DNA of 64,000 bases from Magnetofaba australis IT-1 (GCF_002109495.1 NZ_LVJN01000021.1:186001-250000), one strand, 5' to 3'; shown: positions 1-8,212, counted from the first letter of the stretch. Numbers and translations are program-made. Notes: generated by a model not told the origin, from the sequence alone.

Positions 1-128
1 CAGCGCGACGCATCGGCGCCATAGGCGTCCAGAATCGTCTGTAGCCGCGCCAGGGTCATACCTGTATCCGCTTCATTTGCAGCAGGGGCGCCCTCAACAT
101 TGGGGGCGTCATGGCGATGCTCGCTCAT
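1..128 (-). CDS. Hypothetical protein encoded after the ECF sigma factor (5' part only)
   Basis: Only the first 42 codons are in the window; the gene continues past the left edge. The start ATG (128-126) lies three bases beyond the stop codon of the sigma-factor gene, so the two are very probably cotranscribed. The visible protein begins with a polar, low-complexity segment followed by a short predicted helix (TLARLQTILDAYGADASR). In many Pseudomonadota a small protein encoded directly after an ECF sigma factor is its anti-sigma factor, or a short protein of the same unit. That role is inferred from position only, because no zinc-binding or membrane segment is visible in the part present. Confidence 0.6.
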   Translation of the reverse strand, partial: MSEHRHDAPNVEGAPAANEADTGMTLARLQTILDAYGADASR

Positions 129-131
129 CTC

Positions 132-824
132 TCACCCCTCCCCCAAAAGTTCATCGCGATGGCGCGCCAAACTCTTGCGCAACGCGCGCCGTCCGCGCGC
201 CAGCAGCGACTCCACCGCCTCTTCGCTCACCCCCAGCGCCGCGGCTGCTTCGCGACCGCTGAAGCCCTGGTGATGCACCAACACCACCGCCGCCTTCTGC
301 CGCGGCGGCAACTGCGCCATGGCCGCTTCAATAGCGGCGCCCAACTCCGCCCGCTGGCGCTCCGCCAGAGGGTTCTGCGCCGGATCCACCGGTTCGGGCA
401 GATCCTCCAGCGCGCTCTCGCGCCGCTTGCGCAGGCGATCCACGCACAGATTGCTCACCACCGTGTGCAGCCAGGTGCCCACGCGGGCCTCCGGACGCCA
501 GCGCGCGGCCTGCTTCCACAGACGCATGAACGCCTCCTGGGCCACATCCTCGGCTTCGTGCAGATCGCCCAGCATACGCCGCGCCTGAGCGTGCACCGGA
601 TTGAGCCAACGCTCAGTCAGGGCGCGGCACGCGCGCGCGTCGCCGTCAGCGGCGCGCCGCATCAGCAGCGCGTCCTGTCGCAAGGCGTCATTGTCCGCCA
701 AAGCGGCGCTTGCGAGGTTGTCGTTTGCCACCTGCGCCTTCCGTTCCGGGCGGGCGCTCAGCGCGCCCGCTCCGGTCTGATCACAGGGAAAGCCCATGGC
801 GTCTAAACAGGTTGCTTCGGCCAT
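132..824 (-). CDS. ECF-type RNA polymerase sigma factor (RpoE-like)
   Basis: A 230-residue sigma-70 family protein. An N-terminal extension of about 50 residues precedes region 2, which carries the promoter-melting and core-binding helix (HEAEDVAQEAFMRLWKQA, then VGTWLHTVVSNLCVDRLRKR). After a short linker comes region 4 with a helix-turn-helix (LPPRQKAAVVLVHHQGFS, then EAAAALGVSEEAVESLL). There is no region 1 or 3, as in ECF sigmas. A GGGAGG sequence precedes the start at a rather long spacing of about 11 nt. It sits 38 bp after the EF-hand gene and 3 bp before a possible partner gene, so one operon is likely. The trigger is unknown. The Met- and His-containing periplasmic protein next door suggests metal or envelope stress, which is an inference. 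Confidence 0.9.
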   Translation of the reverse strand: MAEATCLDAMGFPCDQTGAGALSARPERKAQVANDNLASAALADNDALRQDALLMRRAADGDARACRALTERWLNPVHAQARRMLGDLHEAEDVAQEAFMRLWKQAARWRPEARVGTWLHTVVSNLCVDRLRKRRESALEDLPEPVDPAQNPLAERQRAELGAAIEAAMAQLPPRQKAAVVLVHHQGFSGREAAAALGVSEEAVESLLARGRRALRKSLARHRDELLGEG

Positions 825-862
825 TTGCGTCTTTGCCTCCCCTCATAAGGTCTGATCCTCGC

Positions 863-1588
863 TTACCACCAACCACCACGGGAGCCGCTCCACGGCGGGG
901 TCGGCATCTGGCCATAGCCCATGGGGTAGCCATAGGGCGGCGTCATCATCGGCGCCGCGCCGCTGTTGCCCATCCCCTGGCCCATCATGCCTCGACCCAT
1001 GCCGGGATTCATGCCCATGCCCTGGCCCATCATGCCCGGCTTCATGCCCATACCCTGGCCCATCATGCCCGGCTTCATGCCCATGCCCTGGCCCATCATG
1101 CCCTTGCCTTTATGCGCCATGCAGCCGCCTTGGCCCTTGTGCGCCATGCAGCCACAGTTCCCGCCATGCTTGCCGCCGTGCATCGGCTTGTGATTAAGGA
1201 ACTCTTCCTTGCTGATTTTGCCATCGCCGTCGGCGTCGATGCGCGCCAACTTGCGCGCCATTTTGCGCTGGCGTTTGATCTCGCGCAGTTTGATGAACTC
1301 GTCGAGAGTCAGCGCGCCGTCCTGATCGGCGTCCGCCGCCTCAAACAGCTCCGTGCGTTTGGCCGCGCGCATCTCCATCATCTGGGCGCGCTTCTCCGTC
1401 ATCTGCTCGGGGGTCATGCCTTGAGCGCCGCCCATTCCCATCATCATGCCCTTGCCCGGGCCGCCATGGGGGCATGCGCCGGGCGTGGCGCTCTGTATCG
1501 GCTCCTGCGCCAACACCGCGCCCGCCGTCAGCAGCGCCCCAGCCGCCACCACCGCCGCCATCACCAACTGCTTGCCATTGCTCTTCAT
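863..1588 (-). CDS. Secreted EF-hand protein with Met/Gly-rich repeats
   Basis: A 241-residue protein with a signal peptide (residues 1-28, cleavage near VLA-QE). A helical middle part carries two canonical EF-hand loops, DADQDGALTLDE (about 86-97) and DADGDGKISKEE (about 118-129). The C-terminal half is rich in Met, Gly, His and Lys: two CMAHKG motifs, then three 11-residue repeats of the type MMGQGMGMKPG, and a Pro/Tyr/Trp tail. EF hands bind calcium. Met- and His-rich tracts in periplasmic proteins often bind copper, but nothing here proves that. I chose the start at 1588 because AGGAG lies just upstream and the signal peptide starts there. It is the first gene of a probable unit with the ECF sigma factor. 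Confidence 0.8.
   Translation of the reverse strand: MKSNGKQLVMAAVVAAGALLTAGAVLAQEPIQSATPGACPHGGPGKGMMMGMGGAQGMTPEQMTEKRAQMMEMRAAKRTELFEAADADQDGALTLDEFIKLREIKRQRKMARKLARIDADGDGKISKEEFLNHKPMHGGKHGGNCGCMAHKGQGGCMAHKGKGMMGQGMGMKPGMMGQGMGMKPGMMGQGMGMNPGMGRGMMGQGMGNSGAAPMMTPPYGYPMGYGQMPTPPWSGSRGGWW
998..1099 (-). repeat. 33-bp in-frame tandem repeat in the EF-hand gene
   Basis: Three near-identical 33-bp units encode the repeated 11-residue Met-rich peptide, with one Lys-to-Asn change in the third. Because the unit is a multiple of three, gain or loss of copies would change protein length without breaking the frame. Confidence 0.8.
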
Positions 1589-1773
1589 AATCGCCTCTCC
1601 TGATGTGGGCTTGCCTGGGGCCCTTCCGGCAACGCCGCATTGGCGCGCCCGGTTTGCCCCATACAACGGCGGCCCGACGCCAAACCCGTCGCAAAAAAAT
1701 CTCGCGCCGGTCTGCGGGCTCGCACAACAACTGAACAGATTGGGTTTCTGATTGATGACAGAGGACTGCGCGC

Positions 1774-1992
1774 TTAGCGCAGATGGATGCGGCGGGCGCG
1801 ATCGCCATCTTTGACATGAATGCGGCCCTTTTCGTCCATCAATTTGACCGCCATGCTCAGCAGCGCCATAGCGCGCTGCAACACCTGCACGTCGCGCTCA
1901 AGACCCAGTTCGCTCTTGATGCGGTCCAGTTCCGCCGCCGCGTCGGGGTTCAGCTCCAAGGGGATCTGACGATTCTCGGGGGCATCGCTCAT
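1774..1992 (-). CDS. Small ribbon-helix-helix-like protein
   Basis: 72 residues. I chose the start at 1992 because AGGAG lies at good spacing. The pattern is a short strand (IPLELNP) followed by two helices (DAAAELDRIKSELGL and DVQVLQRAMALLSMAVKLM), which resembles ribbon-helix-helix DNA-binding proteins, and a basic tail (RARRIHLR). If so it would bind DNA as a dimer, but no target is visible. It stands alone, divergent from ppk2, with a 276-bp spacer that must hold both promoters. It could also be a non-DNA-binding helical adaptor. Confidence 0.6.
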   Translation of the reverse strand: MSDAPENRQIPLELNPDAAAELDRIKSELGLERDVQVLQRAMALLSMAVKLMDEKGRIHVKDGDRARRIHLR

Positions 1993-2268
1993 GGGGGATC
2001 GCTCCTGTGGGCGTCGTGGGGCGTGCGCCGCATCGTGCGCCAGACCAGCCAAGCCGGGACAACTCCAAAATTGGTATACTGTGCCAAATCCCGCCGCCAC
2101 AGTCAAATTTACGCATTTGCGCAGACCGCATGCGCGAAAAGGACACAATTGTGAAACGATGATGACTTTTTTCCCGCAACAACCGATACTATCCCCTGAC
2201 AGGCATCGCGTAGCGGACGCGCGCAGCCGCTGAAATCAACCAATTCCGCAGGCAGGAGGGGCACTCAA

Positions 2269-3225
2269 ATGGCCAAAGGCAAGAAATCCGCAGAGGAAAA
2301 AATCGAACCGGTGGAAACGCCGTTCGACACGCCGGATATGAGCGAGAATCTCTATTTCGACGGCGAAAAGGGCGTCGAAGTCGCGCGTCCGTCGAAGCTG
2401 AAGAATGAATTCTACGAAAAAGAGTTGTCCCATCTGCAGATCGAACTGGTGAAGCTGCAGGAGTGGATCAAAGCCAAGGGCTTGAAGGTGGTGGTGATCT
2501 TCGAAGGCCGCGACGCCGCCGGCAAGGGCGGCACCATCAAGCGCATCACCGAACGCCTGAACCCGCGCATCTGCCGCGTGGTGGCCCTGGGCACCCCCAC
2601 CGAGCGCGAGAAGAACCAGTGGTACTTCCAGCGCTATGTGCCGCATCTGCCCACGGCGGGAGAGATGGTGCTGTTCGACCGCAGTTGGTACAACCGCGCC
2701 GGGGTGGAGCGGGTGATGGGCTTCTGCACCGACGAGGAGCATCGCGAGTTCCTGCGCTCCTGCCCCGAATTCGAACGCATGCTGGTGCGTTCGGGCATCA
2801 TCGTCATCAAATACTGGTTCTCGGTGGATGATGACGTGCAGGAGGAGCGCTTCCAGGCGCGGCGCAAGGATCCTCTGAAACGCTGGAAGCTCTCGCCCAT
2901 GGACATCGAGTCCCGCGCCCGCTGGGTGGAGTACTCCATGGCCAAGGACCAGATGATGGCGCACACCGACATCAAGCAGGCGCCGTGGTTCTCAGTCAAC
3001 TCCAATGAGAAGAAGCGCGCGCGTCTGAACTGCATTCGCCACTTACTCTCAATGATTCCGTATGAGGATCTGACCCCGGCGCCCATCGAGCTGCCGCCGC
3101 GCAAATCCAATGTGCGCGGCTATGTGCGTCCGCCGCTGGGCGAACGCACCTACGTGCCGGACTGCTACGCCAATGCAGGCGGCAAAGACAAGAAAAAAGA
3201 GAAGAAGAAAAAGAAGGACAAGTAA
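2269..3225 (+). CDS. ppk2: Polyphosphate kinase 2 family protein
   Basis: 318 residues. PPK2 enzymes transfer phosphate between polyphosphate and nucleoside di- or monophosphates. The P-loop is GRDAAGKGG (residues 80-88). The lid and Walker-B region follow, including FDRSWYNRAGVERVMGF and the PPK2-typical FSVDDDVQEERFQARRKDP. The last 12 residues are almost all Lys, Glu and Asp, an unusual basic tail. A strong ribosome-binding site (GGAGG) lies upstream, and a clear stem-loop follows the gene. It appears monocistronic. Whether it favours ADP, GDP or AMP cannot be read with certainty from sequence. Confidence 0.95.
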   Translation: MAKGKKSAEEKIEPVETPFDTPDMSENLYFDGEKGVEVARPSKLKNEFYEKELSHLQIELVKLQEWIKAKGLKVVVIFEGRDAAGKGGTIKRITERLNPRICRVVALGTPTEREKNQWYFQRYVPHLPTAGEMVLFDRSWYNRAGVERVMGFCTDEEHREFLRSCPEFERMLVRSGIIVIKYWFSVDDDVQEERFQARRKDPLKRWKLSPMDIESRARWVEYSMAKDQMMAHTDIKQAPWFSVNSNEKKRARLNCIRHLLSMIPYEDLTPAPIELPPRKSNVRGYVRPPLGERTYVPDCYANAGGKDKKKEKKKKKDK

Positions 3226-3254
3226 ACGTCACGCCACTGCATGACCAACACACG

Positions 3255-3290
3255 CAAAGGGCCGCACCCCGAATGGGGTGCGGCCCTTTG
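3255..3290. terminator. Stem-loop terminator between convergent genes
   Basis: A 16-bp perfect stem (AAAGGGCCGCACCCC pairs with its complement) with a 4-nt GAAT loop, 30 bp after the ppk2 stop. It ends in a short T run and lies between convergent ppk2 and the small ribbon-helix-helix gene, so it may serve both. Confidence 0.8.
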
Positions 3291-3346
3291 TCGATGCGGC
3301 GCGCATGACCGTGCAATCGGGCGCATCCGCCCAACGCATCCACCAA

Positions 3347-3544
3347 TCAGATGGCGGGGATCTCCTGACGCCCCAGACGCTCCTGCAGCAGCTCCACCAC
3401 GATGCTCTTGGCGGTGACGCCGCGCATGGCGGCCATGGTTTTCAGGCGTCGATGCATGTTTTCGGGGATCTCGACGTTCAGGCGCTTCATGGGCGCGTCA
3501 TCAATTTGACTGTACGGGGCGGCGGAACCAGCGGCAGCGACCAT
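3347..3544 (-). CDS. ParG/Arc-like ribbon-helix-helix protein
   Basis: 65 residues. A flexible N-terminus of about 18 residues precedes a typical ribbon-helix-helix core: strand MKRLNVEIPENM, helix HRRLKTMAAMRG, turn VTAKS and helix IVVELLQERLG. This layout (disordered N-terminus plus ribbon-helix-helix) is that of small partition or antitoxin repressors such as ParG. No toxin or ParA gene lies beside it, so it is probably an orphan transcription regulator. A second possible start is the Met at the beginning of the core. It converges on ppk2 across the terminator. Confidence 0.75.
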   Translation of the reverse strand: MVAAAGSAAPYSQIDDAPMKRLNVEIPENMHRRLKTMAAMRGVTAKSIVVELLQERLGRQEIPAI

Positions 3545-3688
3545 CTCTCTTCCCTTATGGCGTCGGATTAAACTCGATTTTTCGCGGCGCCGGGCGGGAC
3601 TCCCACAGCGCGCGCGCAGGCTTTGCCAGGGAATTGAGCAAGGAGCGCGCCAATGCCGAAAGGGTCAGCGCAAAGAGTGCAGGCAAGA

Positions 3689-4399
3689 CTACTTTTTATC
3701 GATCAACCACACCGATACCGCCACATCCTGCTGCTGGAACAGGAAGCAGACCGGCATCACTGATGGATCGCCGCAGGCCAGCGCCTGGCGATAGACCTCG
3801 GCCTTCTCCGGCCCCACCACCATCAGCACGATCCAGCGGCTCATGAGCAGCGCATGGGGGCTCAGGGCGATGCGCGGATGCGGCGGCGTGGGGCTGCGCG
3901 CGGCCACCGCCAACGCCTGCTCGGCATAGTCGGCGCTGAGCGCGGGGTTGCCGGGAAACAGCGAGCCCACATACCCTTCCGCCCCCAACCCCAATACGGT
4001 GACGTCGGCGGGCCAGGGGAAACGGGCCAGATTGGCCTGGGCCGCGGCCAGCGCCCCTTGCGGGTCGGCGGTGGTCTCAATGAGGGGGATCGGCTCGGCC
4101 ACGGCGGCGGGCCCCTGCATCAACAACTTGCGCATCTGACGACAGTTGTTGTCGGGGCTGTCAGCGCTGGTGAAACGCTCATCGGAGACCGTCACCCGCA
4201 CCGCCGACCAAGTCAGCGGCTGTTCGCCCAGAACGCGCAGCATGGTCTGCGGCGAGCGCCCGCCGGGCACGATCAAACTCGCCTGTCCACGCTGCTCCAC
4301 AGCAGAGCGCAGACGCTTGGCGATGGCTTCGGCCAGGGCGCGGTCGGCGGTTTCAACGTCGGGAAAACGGCGTTCATCAACACAGGCGGGCAGAGTCAT
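3689..4399 (-). CDS. pgl: 6-phosphogluconolactonase homologue with an altered active-site motif
   Basis: 236 residues, the usual length for the Pgl/DevB family, which hydrolyses 6-phosphogluconolactone in the oxidative pentose phosphate pathway. Family landmarks are the phosphate-binding VPGGRSP (44-50), the VSDER strand (71-75) and the PHPRIALSP region. The catalytic motif is usually G-x-DGHTAS-x-FPG. Here it reads GLGAEGYVGSLFPG (137-150), so Tyr143 replaces the conserved His and Glu replaces Asp. The fold is clear but lactonase activity is therefore uncertain. No zwf or edd neighbour is present. A methyltransferase gene ends 28 bp upstream on the same strand. Confidence 0.85.
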   Translation of the reverse strand: MTLPACVDERRFPDVETADRALAEAIAKRLRSAVEQRGQASLIVPGGRSPQTMLRVLGEQPLTWSAVRVTVSDERFTSADSPDNNCRQMRKLLMQGPAAVAEPIPLIETTADPQGALAAAQANLARFPWPADVTVLGLGAEGYVGSLFPGNPALSADYAEQALAVAARSPTPPHPRIALSPHALLMSRWIVLMVVGPEKAEVYRQALACGDPSVMPVCFLFQQQDVAVSVWLIDKK

Positions 4400-4426
4400 G
4401 CAGCCATCCTCACGCTGTGCGCGCCG

Positions 4427-5245
4427 TCAGTCAATGGGTTTGGCCAGGCAGGAGACATATTTCTGCCGCTGCGGGGCGAGCGCGCGCCGGGGGTGGCGGC
4501 GTTTGAGGAAGTAGCTCACCGGCGCCCCCACCCGCGCGGCCAGATACTCCAGCGTCTCGTAGGAGGCCACCGAGGTGTAGACCCCATGGCCGGCGTCGGT
4601 GGGCAGATTGGGCATGACGTCGTCGCACAGCAGATGGCCGCCCGGCGCCAGCAGTCGCCACGCCATGGCGATATCCCACGCCACCGCCGGATAGCCGTGG
4701 TCGCCATCGACCCAGATCAGATCGAACGGCCCTTCGACCTTCTCCAGCATGAACAGCGAGTTGACCGCCACCCGGGTGATATTGGGGGCGCTGGTGTTGG
4801 CGCGCTGACGGGCCAGGAAGTCGGCGTAGGCGTCGGCGTCCTCGCGGCCATAGATGGAGCGCATGACGGGGTCGTCTTCGGGCAGATCCAGGGTGATGAT
4901 CTGCGCCTGGGGCGCCAGCTCCGCCAGAATCGCGGTGAACTCGCCCAGGTGGGTGCCGATCTCCAGAATCCGCTTGGGCGAATGGGCGGCGATGACGGCG
5001 GCGAACAGCAGCCAATGGATGGAGTCGTGGTCAGACCGGTGCGGATGACCAAAGCGGCGCTCCAGAATCGGATTGAGCTGAGTGAGCGCGGCGTCGGGAT
5101 CCAACTCAAGACGGGTGAATTTGGCGTGCTCCTGCAGCGCCACGGCGCGCGCATCGTAGCCCATGGAGCGCAAGCGCGCCTTATACCACGCCGCAGCGGC
5201 CAGGTCGGTCAGACGAGACAACGGATTCACAAACGGCTCCCCCAC
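4427..5245 (-). CDS. Class I SAM-dependent methyltransferase
   Basis: About 272 residues. The Rossmann SAM site is ILEIGTHLGEFTAILAELAP, followed by the acidic end of strand 2 (IITLDLPED) and the motif FDLIWVDGDHGYPAVAWDI. The later part (WRLLAPGGHLLCDDV) matches the Methyltransf_24 type often found with surface-sugar or secondary-metabolite genes. The substrate is unknown. It lies 19 bp downstream of the PhyH-type dioxygenase gene, so the two probably act in one small pathway. The first in-frame codon is GTG and no clear ribosome-binding site is present, so the exact start is uncertain. Confidence 0.8.
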   Translation of the reverse strand: MGEPFVNPLSRLTDLAAAAWYKARLRSMGYDARAVALQEHAKFTRLELDPDAALTQLNPILERRFGHPHRSDHDSIHWLLFAAVIAAHSPKRILEIGTHLGEFTAILAELAPQAQIITLDLPEDDPVMRSIYGREDADAYADFLARQRANTSAPNITRVAVNSLFMLEKVEGPFDLIWVDGDHGYPAVAWDIAMAWRLLAPGGHLLCDDVMPNLPTDAGHGVYTSVASYETLEYLAARVGAPVSYFLKRRHPRRALAPQRQKYVSCLAKPID

Positions 5246-5264
5246 ATCGCAGCGGCTGCGCGCA

Positions 5265-6110
5265 TCAGAAGTACATCCACAGAATGCGACGCTCGCCCTG
5301 TTCGAGCTTGGTGGCGTAGTGGAAGCAGCGGGTGTCGAACAGGATCAGATCGCCGCGACCCGCCTCGCCATAGGCCAGGCTGAAGCGCGCGGCGGCGGCG
5401 GCGAACACGTCATCGGGCATGCCGGTGGCGTTGTAGGTCTCGCCGCCCGCGTTGACGCCGGTCTGTTTGAGCTTTTTCATCACCTCCGGCTCCCGCTTGG
5501 CGACCTTGTACATCTCCACATAGTAGTCGGATGCTTCGGGCTGGATGCCGTTGGAGCCCGGCGCAAAGCAGAGCGGGCCGTTTTCGCGAGCGATGGGCTC
5601 CATGGGGGTGAGCGCCTTGAACATGTGATACCAGGCGTCGGTGTGGGGGTGGTGGCCAAACGGCTCGGGGCGTTCGGCGCTGGCGCCATCGCGACGCCCA
5701 TCGTGGGTGACGCCGTACATCAGCGACGGCATTTTGAACTTGCCGTTGAACACCGCCGCCAGCGCCACAATCAGCGGATCGCGGGCGAATCGCTGCGCCA
5801 GCGGGTGGCGCTTCTGCATGTGCTGATAGCGGATGCCGCCGGGGATGCGGCGATAGCCCTGGGGCGGTTTGGCTTCGGTATCGGCCCGGCTCAACGCCTC
5901 TTCGCACACCGTCTCCAGCGCGCGCATCTCCTCTTCGCTGTAGTAGCCGGGGATCACCGCCGCGCCCACATCGCGAATCTGTTTGATCACCGCCCCCAGG
6001 GTGGTGTCGCCCAGCGGACGGTTGCGAAACAGCCAGGCGCCGATGCTCATGCGCAGCCGCCACAACAGTTCATGGCGATACAGGGCGGTTAAAGCGCGCA
6101 GTTTCCACAT
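5265..6110 (-). CDS. Phytanoyl-CoA dioxygenase (PhyH)-family oxygenase
   Basis: 281 residues. PhyH proteins are Fe(II)- and 2-oxoglutarate-dependent oxygenases. The iron site is visible as the HTD of HHPHTDAWYHMF, with a distal His in LILFDTRCFHYATK. A following Arg (GERRILWMYF) could bind 2-oxoglutarate. The substrate cannot be inferred. The start at 6110 avoids reading through the upstream GC-rich repeat, although the ribosome-binding site is weak (GAAAG). It is transcribed with the downstream methyltransferase gene. Confidence 0.8.
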   Translation of the reverse strand: MWKLRALTALYRHELLWRLRMSIGAWLFRNRPLGDTTLGAVIKQIRDVGAAVIPGYYSEEEMRALETVCEEALSRADTEAKPPQGYRRIPGGIRYQHMQKRHPLAQRFARDPLIVALAAVFNGKFKMPSLMYGVTHDGRRDGASAERPEPFGHHPHTDAWYHMFKALTPMEPIARENGPLCFAPGSNGIQPEASDYYVEMYKVAKREPEVMKKLKQTGVNAGGETYNATGMPDDVFAAAAARFSLAYGEAGRGDLILFDTRCFHYATKLEQGERRILWMYF

Positions 6111-6164
6111 GGATTTACTTTCACAATGATCAAAGGATACGGCGGCGGAAGCGTTAAGACACTG

Positions 6165-6292
6165 GGGCTTTGCCCTAGCCCCCAGTCGGGCGCCGCCCGA
6201 CGCCCGCACGGGCGCTGCCCGTGTCCCGCCAGGAGGGACGCCCGCACGGGCGCTGCCCGTGTCCCGCCAGGAGGGACGCCCTCCTGGACCTC
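6165..6292 (+). repeat. Array of short GC hairpins with a 38-bp tandem repeat
   Basis: Upstream of the dioxygenase gene lies a run of short palindromes of the type GGGGC-ttt-GCCC, GGGCGC-CGCCC and GCCCGC-acg-GGCGC. A 38-bp unit (from CCCGCACGGG at 6203) is repeated exactly once at 6241. The style matches the hairpin modules of the dispersed repeat found elsewhere in the window, but the conserved tail is missing. The rest of 6111-6432 holds no gene I can see. Confidence 0.65.
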
Positions 6293-6432
6293 GGTTTATT
6301 GTCTTTCGCGCTCAAATCAACGATCGGCGCATCGTCACTTTTGACTTCGAGCAAGTATAGGGTTCACGGCTTGACTATACCAGCCTCACACCCAAGAAAC
6401 AGACAAAACCCAAGGGGATCGTCAGTTCCAGA

Positions 6433-7320
6433 TTACACAGCGGCCATGGCGGCGGCGGCCTTATCGCGGTCGGCGTCGGGCAGGGCCAGGGCAAAAGCGA
6501 TCACCGCCTGCCCCAGATTCATCGATTTGCCGTTGAGCGTCTTCAGGCCACGCGCAGCGGCGGCGCGCAGCAGGGCGGTCTGCAGCGGCTGATAGATGAT
6601 GTCGAACACCGCCGCGTGGGCGGGCAGTTGATCCAACAGCGCCAGATCCAACGGCGCGTCGTCATTATCGGACGAATCGGCGGCAAAGCCAACGCTGGTG
6701 CAGTTGATCAGGGCGTCGGCCTCGGCGATGACAGAGGCGATGTCGCTCACCGCACGCACCGGTTTGCCCGAGGCGCTGTAAACCCCGGCAAACTCGCGCG
6801 CCTTGGCCCCATCGCGATTCCACACCATCAGCTCCGCTCCGGCCAGGGCGAAACAGGCCGCCACCGCTTTGCCGGCGCCGCCCAACCCCAGCAGCAGCAG
6901 CTTTTTGCCGCGCACGGGGCCCGCCGTCGCTTCGAAGCTCTCCACCGCCGCCAGACCATCGGTGTTGGCCCCTACCAGGGCGCCGTCGGGGTCGCGGCGG
7001 ATGGCGTTGACCGCGCCGATGGCGCGCGCCGCTTCGTCGATGCGATCCAGCTCGGTCAGCAACAGCTCTTTGTGCGGCACCGCCACTGCGCCGCCCAGGT
7101 AGCGCGCATCGGCTTTGAGGGCTTTGACCAACCCCGGCAGATTCTCCGGGGTGACGTCAAACGGGTGGAAATCCGCCTGCATCCCCAGGGCGTCGAAAGC
7201 GGCGCGCCACAGAATCGGCGAACGCGCCCCTTTGGAGGGCGCCAAGCCCATGATCGCCCCATAGGGGCGCCCGGCGGGCAGGTCGACGCTGTTATCGAGA
7301 AAATCGCTCACGCCGCTCAT
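6433..7320 (-). CDS. aroE: Shikimate dehydrogenase family protein
   Basis: 295 residues. AroE reduces 3-dehydroshikimate with NADPH. The substrate-domain Lys-Asp pair is present: K84 in VPHKE and D121 in NTDGLA, with the same 37-residue spacing as in Escherichia coli AroE. The nucleotide-binding turn is GLGGAGKAVA and the family's NCTSVGF motif is present. The N-terminus (GLAPSKGARSPILW) departs from the usual SPxIHN motif that holds shikimate, so the substrate may be a shikimate relative. The start at 7320 is one base after the stop of the DAHP-synthase gene, so translation is coupled. Confidence 0.85.
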   Translation of the reverse strand: MSGVSDFLDNSVDLPAGRPYGAIMGLAPSKGARSPILWRAAFDALGMQADFHPFDVTPENLPGLVKALKADARYLGGAVAVPHKELLLTELDRIDEAARAIGAVNAIRRDPDGALVGANTDGLAAVESFEATAGPVRGKKLLLLGLGGAGKAVAACFALAGAELMVWNRDGAKAREFAGVYSASGKPVRAVSDIASVIAEADALINCTSVGFAADSSDNDDAPLDLALLDQLPAHAAVFDIIYQPLQTALLRAAAARGLKTLNGKSMNLGQAVIAFALALPDADRDKAAAAMAAV

Positions 7321-7321
7321 A

Positions 7322-8212
7322 TTACAGCACCCGGCGGCCAATGACTTTGGCGGTGGCGTCCATCTGCTTCATCAGATCGCCGAACGGCTCGAAGCCGATG
7401 GGCTGCAGCGGGTCCACGGCGGAGTTGGGGGGATCGGGGTGCACCTCCAGCATGATGCCGTCGGCGCCGCAGGCCACCGAAGCCAGCGACATGGGCGCCA
7501 CCCACGGGGCCCAGAAGGTGGCGTGGCTGGGATCCACCACCACCGGCAGGTGGGTCACCTCCTGCGCGGCGGGCACCGCCTGCAGGTCCAACAGGAAGCG
7601 CGAGCTGCCGCGATGGGTGTGGGGCGCGGCCACGCCGCGCTCGCACAGCACCACATTGCTGTTGCCCTCAATCAGGGCGTATTCGGCGGCGCCCAACCAG
7701 TCGCGCAGGGAGCAGCCGAAGTGACGCTTGATCATCATCGGCTTGCCGGTTTTGGCGGCGGCGGTGATCAGCGGATAGTTCTGCATGTTGCGCGAGCCGA
7801 TCTGCAGCATGTCGGCGGTCTCGCAGATGAGGTCGAGGTAGCGCTCCTCCATCACCTCGGTGATGACCAGAATGCCGGTCTCCTCCTTGGCCTTTTTCAA
7901 CCACGCCACGCCATCTTCGCGGGTTTCAGTGTACTTGGGCGAGCGATAGGGGAAGGTCAGCGGCTTGAACGCGCCGCCGCGCAGGAAACTGGCCCCGCGC
8001 GCTTTGACCTCGCGCGCGGTCTGCACGATCATCGCCTCGTCTTCCACCATATTGGGACCGGCGAACACCGGAATGAAGTCGCCGCCAAAGGTGACGTCGC
8101 CCACCGTGACCAGGGATTTGTGGTCTGGAGACTTCTTCGCCGCCAGCGGGAATTTCGATTGCAGATCCTCTTCGCTGACGTCTTTGCCGGGGGCTTTGTT
8201 CTCAATGGCCAT
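7322..8212 (-). CDS. DAHP synthase-like aldolase (type I-beta) with Asn in place of the metal Cys
   Basis: 296 residues. The family condenses phosphoenolpyruvate with erythrose 4-phosphate, the first step of the shikimate pathway. Landmarks are QIGSRNMQNYPLI, VVVDPSHATFWA and GIMLEVHPDPP, which supply the His, Glu and later Asp metal ligands. The usual AGPCSVE motif reads AGPNMVE, so Asn54 replaces the metal-binding Cys. KRHFG also replaces the usual KRG. Asn at the equivalent place marks metal-independent KDO8P synthases. I chose ATG 8212 over an upstream GTG because AAGGGAAGAGGAG precedes it. It is the first gene of a two-gene unit with the shikimate dehydrogenase homologue. Confidence 0.85.
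   Translation of the reverse strand: MAIENKAPGKDVSEEDLQSKFPLAAKKSPDHKSLVTVGDVTFGGDFIPVFAGPNMVEDEAMIVQTAREVKARGASFLRGGAFKPLTFPYRSPKYTETREDGVAWLKKAKEETGILVITEVMEERYLDLICETADMLQIGSRNMQNYPLITAAAKTGKPMMIKRHFGCSLRDWLGAAEYALIEGNSNVVLCERGVAAPHTHRGSSRFLLDLQAVPAAQEVTHLPVVVDPSHATFWAPWVAPMSLASVACGADGIMLEVHPDPPNSAVDPLQPIGFEPFGDLMKQMDATAKVIGRRVL

Noticed and set aside
3347-3544. Type II antitoxin
   Set aside because: The fold fits, but no toxin-like gene overlaps or adjoins it; the neighbour (pgl) is an enzyme 144 bp away.
3854-5383. A 509-codon open frame on the plus strand
   Set aside because: It lies antisense to three good genes on the other strand (pgl, methyltransferase and the end of the dioxygenase gene) and has no recognisable domain.
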